A DNA stretch of 64,000 nt from Callorhinus ursinus. Lineage: Eukaryota; Chordata; Mammalia; Carnivora; Otariidae. The notes under the pieces were generated by a model. The model was not told the origin of the DNA. It saw only the letters and a program-made list of their open reading frames with translations, and ran no database searches. Below, piece by piece: positions 1-12,554 of the stretch. A program made the translations under genes and the position numbers. The stretch is from the NCBI RefSeq assembly GCF_003265705.1, contig NW_020312827.1, positions 19,803,352 to 19,867,351 on the forward strand, in the 5' to 3' direction. Numbering within the stretch: position 1 is the first letter of the stretch; each line of letters opens with the position of its first letter.

Positions 1-7
1 TAGGATC

Positions 8-255
8 ATGTTGAGGATTAAAGAAACTGGGACAAAATTGTAAGAGACCCGGCACTTATAAAAACTCAGTAAGTGACATCTATTGTTAAGATTTGATGAT
101 GTGGTGACTGGGAAAGTGGTTCGGATTTTATTTTCAGAAGGATTTGATGACAAACTCTAAGCAGAGGTCTAAGAACTCTGTTCAGCACTTTATTCTCGGC
201 ACCCAGCAGAATGTCTGGCATATAGCAAGTTCAATAAAAGGTTTGGCATGAACAA
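8..255 (+). repeat. MIR/L2-type 3' tails
   Basis: Two short stretches (about 8-85 and 188-255) look like the 3' ends of ancient mammalian-wide MIR/L2 elements. Both read as the usual 'TGAGGATTAAA...', 'GGCATATAGCAAGTTCAATAAA' type ending with many substitutions. They are non-coding; the family split between MIR and L2 is uncertain. Confidence 0.45.
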
Positions 256-1941
256 ATGCGGAACAAGACAACAGTACAGCAAAACTGATTGCTGCTCCTA
301 AGGACTCAGTTATTTGGAGGGAGTAACAGCTGCCCCCTAATACCAGGTCCTGCTCCCCATCCATCTCAACTCCCAAGCAATATGTGAAAGTGAGATGCCA
401 CTTGTCCCAGCAGTGATGCCAATGAGCTTGACTTCAGTGGAGGAGAAAGTGGCAGTGAAGGGGTGGAAATGAATACAGAGTTTTTCAAGTGCCTGAATTC
501 TTTTCTAGCCTCATATATATGACCACCCTCATTCTCCCACTCTCCCTACTACAACTCTGTCCCTAGTCTTTTTTTTTTCCTTCCTCAAGTTTCTAGTATA
601 GGATTCTAATGATTTTAAAGGGAAAACCACATAAAAATGTTACTATTCAATGTCAGAAAGTGAGAACATGACTACTCTTTTGTGTTACCTAAGAAGGAAG
701 GCTAACACAATGGGAGGACATGTTCACCTGCTCCCCGGAACAAGCAATTTCATCTTGGAGAATTTGACAGAGAAATGGATGAACACCAGGCCAATGTATG
801 AGATCTCAAGGCAATGAGAGAACCAGGTTTCCTTCTGGGATCTAATGCCAGAATGTGGTCTTCTTATCACTGGTATGGTCTCTGTTACCCAGTTCTCTAT
901 GCTAGTATAGCCTGGAAAAAATATATGCTTCTGTGTATACATTACACAGAAATATAAAGCGAAAACATGCATATACAGAGGTATAATAAATTTCAATAAA
1001 AATGTACAAAGCAAGACTCCAAGAGTCACTCCCACACTTAGAACAAAAATAAGCTAGACACGATAAATTTAGCCCAGGAGAGCCAAAATGCAATGTTTAC
1101 TTATCGGAGGCAAACATAGCAGGCACCGGAAAGAAAAATCAACTAGAACAGTTAATAGTGACAGCCACAGATATGGAGAGAATGTGCACGTTCCTTAACC
1201 TTTTCCCTTAGACACTACTAGGCAGTCACGAAAATCTTTGGCCAAAGTACTGAAAAACTATTCATTGTGCCAGCTAGAGTAAAGAACGGAGCAGGCCCAG
1301 CAGGGGAGACTAGAAACCCCACCTGGATCTTCTCCCCATCTCTTCTTTGGAACAAAAGCCTTAATCTGAGGGGAGAGGTATTAACAACACTGAAACCTCA
1401 GGCACTAATAAAGACATATTACAGCTAGGAGAAAGAAACAGTGAGACCACAGGGGCCAGGAATATAGGCTGGTCCAGAAAGTTAGAAACAGGGCAGGAGC
1501 TCAGAGAAGGAGCTTATATTCCAAAGACATAAGGTCACAGGGTCTACCAGAGATGGAGGTTTTATCTGAATAAAGAATACCTAACCCCAAGCAAGCTCCC
1601 GCCATCAGGCTAGCAAATGTCAAGTAACAGTAGAATACTGCTAGAAGAATTGTAGGACCATGGAGACATGGGCTCTCTGAGGGACAGCACAAAGATGAGA
1701 CCTAAAGCAGAAGGTATAGCAGTCATGGAGTAAAATCCTCAGACAAAGCAGCCCCTCCCTAAACACAAGATATCCTGGAGGAATTTGAAGCACATGGTAG
1801 ATGACAGCAAAACCTGCACCAATCAATGTTAAGCACAGCCAAATTCAGGGCTAGATGAGCCTACATCTTGAAACTAAAGCCAGGAATAAAAAAATATTTA
1901 TTTTTACCACCTGAGGAATAGTTGATAAGTATAATTGTACA
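256..1941. other. Unassigned non-coding stretch
   Basis: No repeat family, splice-flanked exon or RNA gene is recognised. All reading frames are short and show no protein-like pattern that I know. There is a T-run at about 570-580. Probably unique sequence or very old repeats. Confidence 0.4.
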
Positions 1942-1943
1942 TA

Positions 1944-2372
1944 CAGGCATACTTTGCTTTATTGTGCTTTGCAGATAATTGTGTTTCTACAAATTGAAGG
2001 TTTGTGGCAACCCTGTATGGATCAAGTCTATGGGTGCCATATTTTTCCAACAGCACTTGCTCACTTTGTGTCTCTCAGTTTGGTAATTCTCACAATATTT
2101 CAAACTTTTTCATTATTTGTTCTGGTGATCAGTGATTACAACTTGCTGAAAGCTCATAATATGGTTAGCATTTTTTAGCACAGTGTTTTTAAATTAAGGT
2201 ATGTACCATTTCTTTTAGACATAATCCTATTGCACACTTAGACTACAGTATACTGTAAATATAACTTCTATGCACTAGGAAGCCAAAAAATTCATTTGAC
2301 TTCCTTCATTGCACTATTTGCTTTATTGTGGTGGTCTGGAATGAAGCCTGCAATATCTCCAAGGTATGCCTG
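1944..2372. mobile_element. Short Tigger1-type DNA transposon (internal deletion derivative)
   Basis: The element opens with CAGGCATACTTTGCTTTATT and closes with CAAGGTATGCCTG, which are imperfect inverted termini. It is flanked by TA on both sides (1942-1943 and 2373-2374), the pogo/Tigger target duplication. The interior carries the terminal domains of Tigger1, such as the 'TTTGTGGCAACCCTG' and 'ACACTTAGACTACAGTATACTGTA' segments, but at 429 bp it lacks the transposase gene of the roughly 2.4-kb autonomous form. It is a dead, non-autonomous copy that would have been moved in trans. Confidence 0.85.
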
Positions 2373-2599
2373 TATTTAAAGTATACATGATGATTTGATT
2401 TACATGTACATTGTGGAATGATTTTTATGTCACTCTACTAATCTATACAAATGTCCAGATTAACAGTCAAAAAAAAAAAATCACACCGCCAAGGATCAGT
2501 AGGCTTGAATTCAAATATGGCACAGATGTTGGACTATCACAGTATTGAAAACAAAACAAAGACTAAATAAAAGGTACAAAATATGCAAGATACAATTTC

Positions 2600-3990
2600 A
2601 ATAGAATTATAGAAACTGAGAAAGAATCAATTAAAATGATGGGATGAGGCAGGAACACAGCAACGATAAAAGGTGTCATCGGTAGCCTTGACACAGATGA
2701 CAAAAGTACGAACTGGAAAATAGCTCAACAGAAATTTCCCAAAGTGGAACACAAAGAAACAGGGTCTGGGGAAACAGAGCATTCAGAAGATGTAATGATA
2801 TCAAATAGTCTAACATGTATACATATGATTTGAATCCTGAATGGAGAAGAGAAAAACAAGGAAGAAATAGTTGTAAAGGCTAAGAAGTTTTCACAATTAA
2901 GGATATAACAAAATCAAGAAACACACACAAAAAAAACAAAAAAAACAAAAAACAAAACAAAAAAAATCAAAGATAAATACCAAGAAAACACAACCAACTA
3001 GTGATCTCATATTCAAACTGTTGAACATAAGAGACCAACCAATTCTTCAAAGTAGAAACACACACTTTACAGACAGTGTATGTAAGGATTACAAACAGAC
3101 CTTTCAACAGAGACCATGTAAGCCAAAAGATAATAAAGTAATATTTTTATAGTACTGAAAGAAAGTGAAACCACCAGTCCAGAAATCTATAACTTTAAAA
3201 AATACATTTAAATGAAGAAACAAAAATTTTTCAGACAAACAAGCAGAACATTAATGGCTAGCAAACCTACACTAAAAGAAAATGTCCACATGGAAAAGGA
3301 AGTTCTGTAGGAAGAAGGAATGTGGGAGTAGGCAGAAACTCAGATGTACAGAAAGATATAAAAGGCTCTAGAAATGAACTATCTACACATAGAGAAATCT
3401 TTCTTTCACCAACATCCCCTCAGGAACATAGGTAGTGCAAAAACTCCTCAACAAAATATCAGCATGTCAAACAATATGTAAGAAGGATAATACATCACCA
3501 ACTGAGATTTCGTTTCAAGGTTGATTCAACATCGGGGGTGGGGGTAAAAAGTCAATCCTTAGGCATCAGTAAAAAGCTATAGACGTTTACATCACAAATA
3601 GACCTTAAGAAACTTTTGATGTCCTTTAACTGGTAAACAGGTATGTAAACAATCATGGTATGGACTGCTATTCAAGAAACAAAAAAGAACCATCAATTCA
3701 CAGAATATGGATGAATCCCAAATGTGTTTTGCTAAGTGAAAGACTACATACTGTATGGGATTTTGTCTGATGTTTTAGAGAAAGCAAAACTGTAGGGATA
3801 AAGTACAGATCAGTAGTTGCCAGAAACAGAGAATGCGGGATGGTGTCGGTTACAAAAAAGGCAAAAGTCTTTGTCACCAGAATTGTTCTCTATCTTGACT
3901 GTAGTGGTAGATACACAAATCTATAAATTTATCAAAACCTAAAGAATTTTATACCACAAAGTAAAATTTATTGAATTTTAAAAAAACATA
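2600..3990 (+). mobile_element. Decayed ancient LINE-1 (L1M class), 3' portion
   Basis: The block 3700-3960 reads as an old L1 3' end: 'GATGAATCCCAAATGTGTT', 'CTGTATGGGATT', 'AGATCAGTAGTTGCCAG', 'ACTGTAGTGGTAGATACAC'. Upstream, 3030-3400 matches the L1M region with the 'TTTTCAGACAAAC' segment. No frame survives. A-rich low-complexity sequence at 2928-2966 lies inside it. Subfamily not assigned; the 5' limit is a guess. Confidence 0.7.
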
Positions 3991-4048
3991 AACCTGTATC
4001 TCGAAAATCCTAGAACTCCTTCATGGCTCTCAGAAATTACTACAAAAG

Positions 4049-4050
<2 letters not shown>

Positions 4051-4086
<36 letters not shown>
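4051..4086 (+). repeat. (TTA)12 microsatellite
   Basis: Perfect run of 12 TTA units (36 bp), just downstream of the decayed L1 3' end, so it may descend from an A/T-rich tail. Likely polymorphic in length. Confidence 0.95.
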
Positions 4087-4089
4087 GAG

Positions 4090-5095
4090 AGCATATTTAA
4101 AGCAAATCCCAGATTATCATTTTGCCATAGCATATGATCATGGACAATAAAGGACATAATTGCTTAAAAATGTCATTTAAGAAAACAGAAGGGATTCTGG
4201 ATCAGGATCTCTGTGCCACATTTAAGTACAAACAAAATAGGCCTGTATTATTGAGTCTGAAATCAATCTTTTTAGTGAATTCTTTTGACTTTCCACTCTA
4301 CCACATTTTGTGTTAGGTGGAAGTAAACTCTGAATAAATTCTGGGATTATGCAGACTTCACACTTTTATTGCTATGCCTTTACTTCAACTCCAATTATTT
4401 TAGATAAATCTCAGGTAAGGTATATGTGAATTGATTATAGATGGGAAAATATCCTAAAAATAGCACCAATGCTATTCCTGTTCCTTGTTGATCCTTGGTA
4501 AATCTTCATAATGCTGAACATAATGGCAATGAAACGAGGAGAAATTAAGTTTACAATAACTATATACAATTTTTAAAGCACTAGAATCAACTTCCATACT
4601 CTAACATGTAGTTAAAACTCTAGAGGTGTTTACTAGCACTGTGGGGGTAGGGGAAGAGAATTAGATATTCCATTAAAGCCATTATGCATGTTTCTATAAT
4701 TACCACCACCATTATGGTAAAATAATAATCCTTCCCTCTCTATACACATGTGAAAGCAAACATGAGGATATATCCATGTAAAGGCAAACAGTCACAGTTT
4801 GCTTAGGTTTTAATTACACTCTTTTATGAACTATGTGATTGGAATAATAAAAACATTAAAGTAGGGGAATGAGGAAGCATCTTTAGAACAATAAACAGTA
4901 GGAATTTAGAAATGCAATTACAAGTATTTTAAATACTGATAGATCTGAGGTTTCTACATCTAAATGTATCAGCGTGGACTCCATGAGAATGGGAATGTTC
5001 AAAGCTCTAGAATGAAGAATACTAATAAAAATCAAGGTTATGAATATTTGAACTTCTATATTATAATTTAGTTACAACCACTGATACAAACATGA
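4090..5095. other. Unassigned AT-rich stretch
   Basis: No recognisable repeat, gene or RNA. The only longer frame (4134-4316, 60 codons) has no familiar features. Confidence 0.4.
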
Positions 5096-5097
5096 TC

Positions 5098-5351
5098 ATC
5101 TGTCTTGGCTCAGGCTGCTGTAACAGAATACCATAGACTGGGTGGTCAGGTAATTGATTAGTTTCCTCATGAGGGCTCTCTTTCTGGCTTGTAGAAAGTT
5201 TCTTGCTATGTCCTCACATAGTGGGGAGACAGGTCTGGTCTCTCATAACTCATATAAACTTATCTCCTGAAGACCCTACATACCTCCAAATATCATCACA
5301 TTGTCGGTTAGGGCTTTAAGAATTTTAGGGAGACATATTTAGTCCATAACA
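5098..5351 (-). mobile_element. MaLR-type LTR remnant
   Basis: On the plus strand the text runs 'CAGGCTGCTGTAACAGAATACCATAGACTGGGTGG ...' through 'TGTCCTCACATAGTGG' to 'TTTAGTCCATAAC', which is the reverse complement of an MLT1/MST-like LTR of the ERVL-MaLR group. Compared with the family's 350-450 bp it has internal losses. No internal retroviral region is visible on either side, so it is a solo LTR. Confidence 0.75.
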
Positions 5352-5355
5352 CCAT

Positions 5356-7240
5356 TGTATAAAGGACCATTCATCTAAATATATAGTAATGTATGTGGAG
5401 GCCTGCTATGGTAGTACAGGTGGGATGTCATTACCTATGACTGTAACACATACCGCTAGCCAGCAAGGGAAGAAAACTTACAGATGATTTCCACTCCATT
5501 TAGAAGATTAGAGTCAAAATGTACTATATATCTGCTTGTAGAAACAAACTCTTCCGTGAGATATGAAAGGCAGTCAGCTAAGAGTATTTTAATAGGATGA
5601 GGCCCTAGAACATAGACTTTAATAAAATTCAACTTCTTAATTAGGTCACATCAGTAAAAATACATGCAAATTTATGGGCTTTCAAAGAGTCTGGCAGTAA
5701 AACTCTAATCCATCATTTGTAGAAGCAACACAATTACGCACAGTGTACGTACTCATCTCAACCCCATCATTATACAATATTCATACAACCACAGGAAGAC
5801 TTTGACTTTAGATAATAATGATGGTGATTTTGCTCTTTCAGGTAATTAAATGAAGGTGGAAAAACAGGAAAGGAAATGTGAAGGGAACTTGAGTTAGAAC
5901 AGCAACACCTTTGGCAAGATTGGGTATTAAATGCACATGCCTTGCTCAAGGGGCTCCTTTTTAAATAGTTTTTTTTTTTCTTTCCTAAAAGTAGAAGAGG
6001 CATCTTGTAAGAATTTGTAGAATATTTTTGATATCTACATGTAAAAACACATTCCAAATTAAATATCTGTATACTTGTTTTTGACATGCATATATGCTCA
6101 GATAGTCATAAATGGGATCATATAATCCCTTATTTACCTCAAATTCTACCCTCACCCTCTTCATCCCTCCCTTCTACAGAAGGAAGAAACATACAAAGTC
6201 TTAGGGCTGATAGAGAAACAGAAAAAATGCCTGTGAAACTGGACCATAAAGATGTAGGCCAGAGTGGTATGAGGAGGAGTTCCTAGAAGTTGGCAGAGAC
6301 TAGATTCTACAGGGCCGTAGGGACGATGGAAGGACTTTGTAAAAGTTCCGTTTCACGTTTGCCATGCCTAAAATATAGAGGAGAGAACGAAGACATAGTT
6401 TACGTCTTGAATGATAAGCCTAGCTGCTGGGTGGTTTATGCACTGTTGGTGTGAACAAGTGCAAATCAGAAATCAAGTTAGAAACTTCCTCCATCAGCAG
6501 ACAGGGCTGGGGTTAGTATGGAAGCAGGGGTGTGAACAGAGTGGTTGTGCACGGGAAGGTAAAGTTTATAGGACTTGCTAAAGAACTGAATGTCCCACCA
6601 TTGTGTCTATTTACACCTTGGATCGGACTGCAATGCTGCTTCCAGAATCTCTGCCTACATATCCAGTCTACCTATTAGTGTCCAGCTCCAATTCCCTCTC
6701 CATGATGCCTCATCAGACCACCCCATTCCACAGCAATTTTCTTCAGAACTCATCCGCTCTTCCAGCATTATCCCCAACTGTTGATAAATCCCACCAGCCA
6801 AAGAACAAGAGCCAATGTAGAGTTCAATAAATTAACTTGCTGCAATAAGGGAGAACATCCCCAAAGAAACCATGAAGTACTTCACCAAATAAGACATAAA
6901 GACAGGACAGGATTTTGAAGGGTGGCGTTTATATCAAATTTAAGTGATGCAGTGTTTCGTGTGGAACAGAACAAAGCAGCCCTATGGGTAAACATTTAGG
7001 CTTAGGCTGAGAAGCAGGACTCAGGGTCCCATTCAAAGTACCAGCTAGGAAAATGTGGAATTTTCTGTCCAAAAGCCCTTTATCGGAGACTCTGAATATG
7101 GGTTGAAAGATCAAAGCTGCTGCTCTGTATCAAAGTGAGTCAAATAGCTGCTATCTTCCAGACAAGAATGGGATGTTCTGTCCTCACTGATAGGATTTGA
7201 AAGAGGAAAGTTTATGCTAGTTTAGGATTTTAGATGTTTA
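5356..7240. other. Unassigned stretch
   Basis: No repeat or gene recognised. Frames at 5770-6087 (minus, 105 codons) and 6086-6830 (plus, 60-75 codons) have low-complexity or haphazard composition and no family resemblance. No tRNA or snoRNA boxes seen. Confidence 0.4.
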
Positions 7241-7242
7241 AG

Positions 7243-7325
7243 ACTTATTTTTTTTATTATGTTATGTTAATCACCATACATTACATCATTAGTTTTTGAT
7301 GTAGCGTTCCATGATTCATTGTTAA
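7243..7325 (-). mobile_element. Severely 5'-truncated young L1 3' end
   Basis: A T-rich start (the reversed poly(A) tail) is followed by 'ATTATGTTATGTTAATCACC', 'TTAGTTTTTGATGTAG' and 'TTCCATGATTCATTG'. This is the reverse complement of the same carnivore L1 3' end seen intact at about 22800-22877. Only some 80 bp were copied, typical of aborted target-primed reverse transcription. Confidence 0.85.
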
Positions 7326-7763
7326 ATAGAAGCTGTTTTGAGAGATTTACACTGTGTCCTATAGAACCCTGGTATTCAATGAGTGATTATTGGTTATCTT
7401 TTTCTGGAAGGGGATGTGGATTTTTTTCAAGATTTTAAAGTAGTAAATACATTTTAGTTTTACAAACTATGTTATAGGGAATTAAGAAATATGGAGATAT
7501 ACTAGGAAGTGGTGTGCTCAATCACTGGAGACATGAACTTGTGAGGTTTATCCACAAGTTGCTAAGTAGTATGTATCATTGAACGTCTGTTTGTGTATTA
7601 CCTGTTCCAGATGTGTCCCCCTGAAGAAAAAAATAAAAAAAGACCCTCAAATTTACAATATTCACATACTTTAGCAAACCTACTTCACAGACAAGGGTCC
7701 CACTATGAATTTACTTGAGCCAGAATCTCCAGACCTATAATCGCATATATAAAGTTTCCCAAA
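7326..7763. other. Unassigned stretch
   Basis: No gene or repeat recognised between the L1 fragment and the SINE; short A-rich patch at about 7625-7642. Confidence 0.4.
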
Positions 7764-7954
7764 GGGGCACCTGGGTGGTTAAGTGTCAGGTGCTGGTTAG
7801 GTGTCCGCCTTCAGCTCAAGTCATGATCCCAGGGTCCTGGGATGGAGCCCCACATGGGACTCCCTGCTCAGTGGGGAGTCTGCCTCTCCCTCTCCCTCTA
7901 TGTGCTCCTGTTCTCGTGCTCTCTCTCTCAAATAAGTAAATAAATCTTAAAAAA
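7764..7954 (+). mobile_element. tRNA-Lys-derived carnivore SINE (SINEC type)
   Basis: Starts GGGGCACCTGGGTGG and has the tRNA-like head (degenerate A box, B-box-like 'GGGATGGAGCCCC'), a CT-rich region and a tail with AATAAATCTTAAAAA. The head has an extra 'TTAAGTGTCAGGTGCTGG' arrangement compared with its relatives, so the A box is damaged. Imperfect flanking duplication: AAAGTTTCCCAAA (7751-7763) versus AATTTCCCAGA after the tail. Confidence 0.93.
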
Positions 7955-7998
7955 TTTCCCAGAATTCCTGGTCTCTTTGGTGGTCATTGGTCTGTTAT

Positions 7999-8461
7999 GT
8001 ATATTAGTTTCATAGGGCTGCTGTAACATTACCACAAACATGGCAGCTTAAACCAACAGAAGTCTATTGTCTCACAGTTCAAGAGATCAGAAGTCCAAAC
8101 ATCAGGTTGCCTGCAGGGCTGTGCTCCCTCCAGAGGCTCTAAGAGATTCTGTCCCTTGACTTTTCTACCTTCTAGTGGCGGCCGGCATTCCCTGACTTAC
8201 TGCTGCCTCTGCCCTATCTTCACGTTTACCCCAACAACATCCTGTGTTCCCATTTCAAAATTCCCTCTGCCCCTCTAAGGAAACATAGGGTTGTATTTAG
8301 AGTCCAAGCTGATACTCCAGGATAAACTTTTCCTTGCCAGGTCCTTAATTTAACTCCTCTTTTGCCATATAAGATTTCCTCTTTGCTATTGCAGGTAATA
8401 TTCAGAGGTTCTGGGGATTAGGATGTGGACATATCTTTGGGAAACCATGTAGCCTACCACA
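7999..8461 (-). mobile_element. MLT1-type LTR (ERVL-MaLR)
   Basis: Plus-strand text begins 'TGTATATTAGTTTCATAGGG CTGCTGTAACA' with the family's 'CACAGTT' and 'GGCCGGCATTCCCTG' landmarks and ends near 'CCTACCACA'. This is the reverse complement of an MLT1 LTR. Length of about 460 bp is close to a full LTR; no internal sequence flanks it. Its polyadenylation and promoter signals are decayed. Confidence 0.8.
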
Positions 8462-11330
8462 TGTTTTCTTATAAATTAGAAGTGTAATCACTGAACTTCT
8501 TAAAGTTCATTGTAATGTTACTATTTCAATGGTAATTTGATCACGTTATCCTAATCAATTTTCCAAGAATATGCTCTGTCCACTATTTTAATTAAAGGAT
8601 ATATTAAGATCTCAAATGATCACAATTTTATTATTTCCCAAATAATTATGCAGAACATAAACACTTCCCAATTAACACAATTGGCAATTATACAGTCACT
8701 ACTTAATATGAAGCAATGTGCTTTTGTTCTGGTGCACAGCTCTAAACACTGAAATGTTACTGTTTAAGTGATGAAACACCTGTATTATGCGTAGTTTATA
8801 ACAATAGTTTCTTTCATTTATATCCAGCACAGGGTCAACGGTGGCTCTTTCCATATCCTTCTGGGACCAGAGCTGAAAAACAGCCACTATTAGAAACATC
8901 CTAATCTTGTGGTAGAAGAAAGAGGCATTTTCACAAAATGATTCCAAAGACTGCTACTTGACACTGACACACATCACTTCTGCTCACATTCAATCAACCA
9001 AAACATGCAATGTAGCCAATTTGGATGTAAATAGGACCAGGCTGGGAGAGGGGAGGGAAGCATAGTATAATTGGAATACCAATTCAACCACATCTAGTTC
9101 CCAGCCATTTGTCTTACCAAAGATGAAGATACTGATACTTCCTTTAAAGACCTTGTTTGTATGGTTTGTGCCCTTTAATGCATTTTTCTGATTATCAGTG
9201 CCTTGGCCCAATTGTCCAGGCCATGGCCGACTTGCTACGCTCTATTACAAGAATAAAGGGAATGTAAAGTATCACTTTTTGATTAAAGAAAAATCCATGG
9301 TATAGAACTTTTAGTAAAATTTCACCCTATCAGAAGGTCATACACACACCCTGCCCCCTCATCTTGTCTGCTAGATTCCTCATCCAGTTTATTCATTATT
9401 CAGAAGTCCTAGATTAGTGGGCACATTTTTTCATTGTTTTATCCACCATTCTTTAATCTTATCTTTAGCTCATATAACTTTATGTGAGGCAGTAAGCAAA
9501 CACACCAGGAAAAAAAGAAATTAAAAGAATCTCATAAAAACCAGGTCATTGACTAAGGAGCACCTTTGTGGCAGGTTACAGTTCTAATGATGGAAGACAT
9601 AATTAAAAAAAATAATTCAAAGCTATAATACATTGGTAGAAATCTATTTCTCTCGGACCAACTTACCACAGATCAATAAATATTCACCAGACACCTGTGG
9701 ATGCATATTACAGAAGTGCACTAAACCTCTAAACACTGGAAACATCACAGCAGGATTAATATAGCTTCTTCTAAGTCTACAGTAGAGCACAGCAGGTGAC
9801 ATTAGTTCAAGTAAGAATTAAGCAGAATAAATAGCAAATGCACTACTAATCCCCACTGGCCATGAACTCCTGGTTAACAAAAGACAGATTAGGCTAAGTG
9901 TTCTTTAACTCAAGGGTGATATTTCTAGCTAAGTAGCCCTTTTGGTCAGACACGACATTAATCATCTCTAGTCAAAAGGCACCAGAGGCCTTTCAGTGAC
10001 CATGAGTAAACAGTATTTTCCAGATGCTATTTTTTGTCAGGTGATTTTGGGGGAGAATGATAATGGAATTTATCATAATAAATTTTACAACTCAGGAATG
10101 AACATACCTATGTTTTCATCCCTTTCAGGATATTTCCCAAACATGAAGTTAGAACAAACTACTGTCTACAGCGTTCTGATTACTTCTGGGGAAGACGAGG
10201 GTGATGTGACCAGACAGCAGACTGTAAGAGAAGGACCCAGAATTACTGTTTCAATATGCAGCAATGATAGGGTATACTGGCCAGAATTTAATTAAAATCT
10301 TAGATCATAATAATAGAAGTATGATTCCATAACAAGGAAGTAGATACTTTTGTTCTACTCAAGAGTATTCAGAAAAAAAAATGTGGGGCATTATCCTTCC
10401 TTCTGGGCATCATATTTGAAGAGACACTTGTCTGGAATGCAGAAGAAAGGAAAGCAGATAGTAGAGGATCTAAATCATCCTATCCTTATTCACTCAAAAA
10501 CAAGCACTAGGAACATGTGTTAGAAGGAAGTTGGGAGAAATCACATACATTTATCTATGAAAAGTAGACTGAGATATAGAATCAAGAAGTGATTTCTTAA
10601 AATTATCAAAATCTGCCTAGGAAAAACACATTTGACTTATTCGGAGTAGCTTCAAAGAACAGAATGAGGACTAAGGTAGTAACTATAGAGAAATGGATTT
10701 GGACTTTTACATCAAATCAGAGAAACTTTAACAATTAGATTAATTCAAAGCAGGAGAAAATGAAACAGTCATGGGGGGGGCACTTCCAAATTCTGAATGA
10801 TGCAAGGAAAACAATCCGTTCTTTGGCTGAAGTATTGACCTAGACGGCCTTGATGCTCTCCTCCAGTGATTTGATTCATTGAATTTATGATAAGGTCTTC
10901 AAGGACTTTCACAACCCACAAAATAGCCACAGCAACAAAAGATCAGGTTGCGGAGGGCACGGCACGCTGCTGGCTGCAATCACAAAGTGGAGGCACAGGT
11001 TTGAGTTTGTGTTTTGTTCATGCTCATCAGTAATTTGTACTCCTCGTGTGCTACTGTAAGGGATGAAATTCTCCCCACAGAGGTGCAGCCCAGAGCTGGG
11101 AAAGACTTACAAGACCCTTTGAGAATTTTTCGTTTACACGTATACATCACTATGATAATCCTTGTGCAGTTAACACCCTAATTATTACAAGTTGTCACTC
11201 AAACATACAGAGAAAGTAGGCCAGAGTAAATAGACACTGCTTCTCCACTTGCAAGCTTGCTTTCAAAATAATGTCTAATAAACTATGGAATGATACGATG
11301 TTAAGAGGACAATTTGCTGTGGACATGGAA
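8462..11330. other. Unassigned stretch
   Basis: No firm gene or repeat. At 9675-9760 'GATCAATAAATATTCACCAG' followed by 'CTCTAAACACTGGAAACATC' weakly resembles the end of a minus-strand L2. The 99-codon frame at 9996-10295 (plus) has no recognised domain and no exon-like flanks that I can defend. Confidence 0.4.
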
Positions 11331-11399
11331 TCACATAGAGCATTAGTCTTGTAGGTGTCCTTCTCATTGATAGTCTTATCCCAGAGTCCTTGAGTTTCT

Positions 11400-11560
11400 A
11401 ATGTATGCCTTGCTTCAGCTATTCCAGTGTTTTGTGGGCAATTCTGAATTTGCTTTTTCTGCTTTTAGCTCTTCCCACAATGCCTGGCTCTCCTTTAATA
11501 GGTGCTCAATTTTGTGTTCTCTGAATTGGATCACTCATCTATGTACATTTGTAATTCTAT
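11400..11560 (+). repeat. Possible L2 3' end
   Basis: 'TTCCCACAATGCCTGGCTCT', 'AATAGGTGCTCAATTTTGTG' and 'TGAATTG' follow the order of the L2 tail (mention of 'GCCTGGC...TAGGTGCTCAATAAAT...GAAT'). The upstream T-rich text is compatible but not diagnostic. Confidence 0.4.
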
Positions 11561-11704
11561 TTCTAAAAAGGTGAGTCTGCTAAGTCCTGATGTCTATGTT
11601 TCTTCTAACATCATTACTAGGAAATCTTTCCCAACTTTCAAAATCAGAAAGGATATTTTCCTCTCTGGTCCTCCAGGCCCCTACTTCTAAAACACTCCCT
11701 TGTC

Positions 11705-11858
11705 ATGTTCATGTTGCGTACATATTACCTCATTTAAGCCTCACACTACTCCCGTTTTATAAATGAGAAGAGAGACCTGGAAAGCTCAGTATCTTGGCCT
11801 GAGATAGCACAGTTAAAGCTCTGTCTGGGAATCAAGCCCCTGTCTGATTCCATAAACC
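11705..11858 (-). repeat. MIR SINE
   Basis: Plus-strand text 'CCTCATTTAAGCCTCACACT', 'CCCGTTTTATAAATGAGAAG', 'AGCTCAGTATCTTGGCCTGA', 'CACAGTTAAAGC' and 'TCTGATTCC' is the reverse complement of a MIR element, including its tRNA-derived body. Ancient and inactive. Confidence 0.75.
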
Positions 11859-12553
11859 ATAAGGGTCAGTATGTCCACATAGAGGGAAAATAATTCAAGC
11901 CATCACTATAGATTCCATTATGAACTTTATAGTTTGTCTTCAGAAAAGCTTTCATGAAGGCTTTTTGCCCATCTAGGGAGATTATTAATAAAACGAAAAT
12001 AGGAAGGCGTTATCAACAGGCCCTGATAACTAGGAAATGAAGATGTTGAAAATGCATTCCATACCATATCAACAAAAAGAGGTCTTTGGTGACTGTTTCT
12101 GGAGCAGCCTTATGAGAGCACACAAAGAAATAGCGGGGCGGCGGGGGAGTAGATTCGCTAGAATAGGATTATCTGACTACTCCCTGGTGCTCAACGAAGC
12201 CTGTGAGCCCAGGAGTTAGCACTGCGTAAATGAACATAGCTATTCAGTTTTGACCGAAAACGGCTTCACATTACTGTTACTGAGGTTCACGAGATGTTAG
12301 TGAACAATAAAGGAGACCCACATAACAGTACTGTTTCTGGATAAAGAATAGTCTTAGTTTGAAGATTTAAAATTGCTAATGGAAAAAAATACATCACTTC
12401 TGAAATTCAATATGACCGTTGACTTCGCTTCCTATGTTCCAAGTATTGCCAAGTGTCAGAGTGTAGTCCTTACTGCTATGCTGCTCCGGGTGCTAGAACA
12501 TGAATGATTACATCCATGGGGATGTTAGGTATCGATCTAATCTGAGTAGCACT
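11859..12553. other. Unassigned stretch
   Basis: No gene or repeat recognised. A short CpG-containing patch (12130-12160, 'AGCGGGGCGGCGGGGGAG') stands out from the AT-rich surroundings. Confidence 0.35.
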
Positions 12554-12554
12554 G

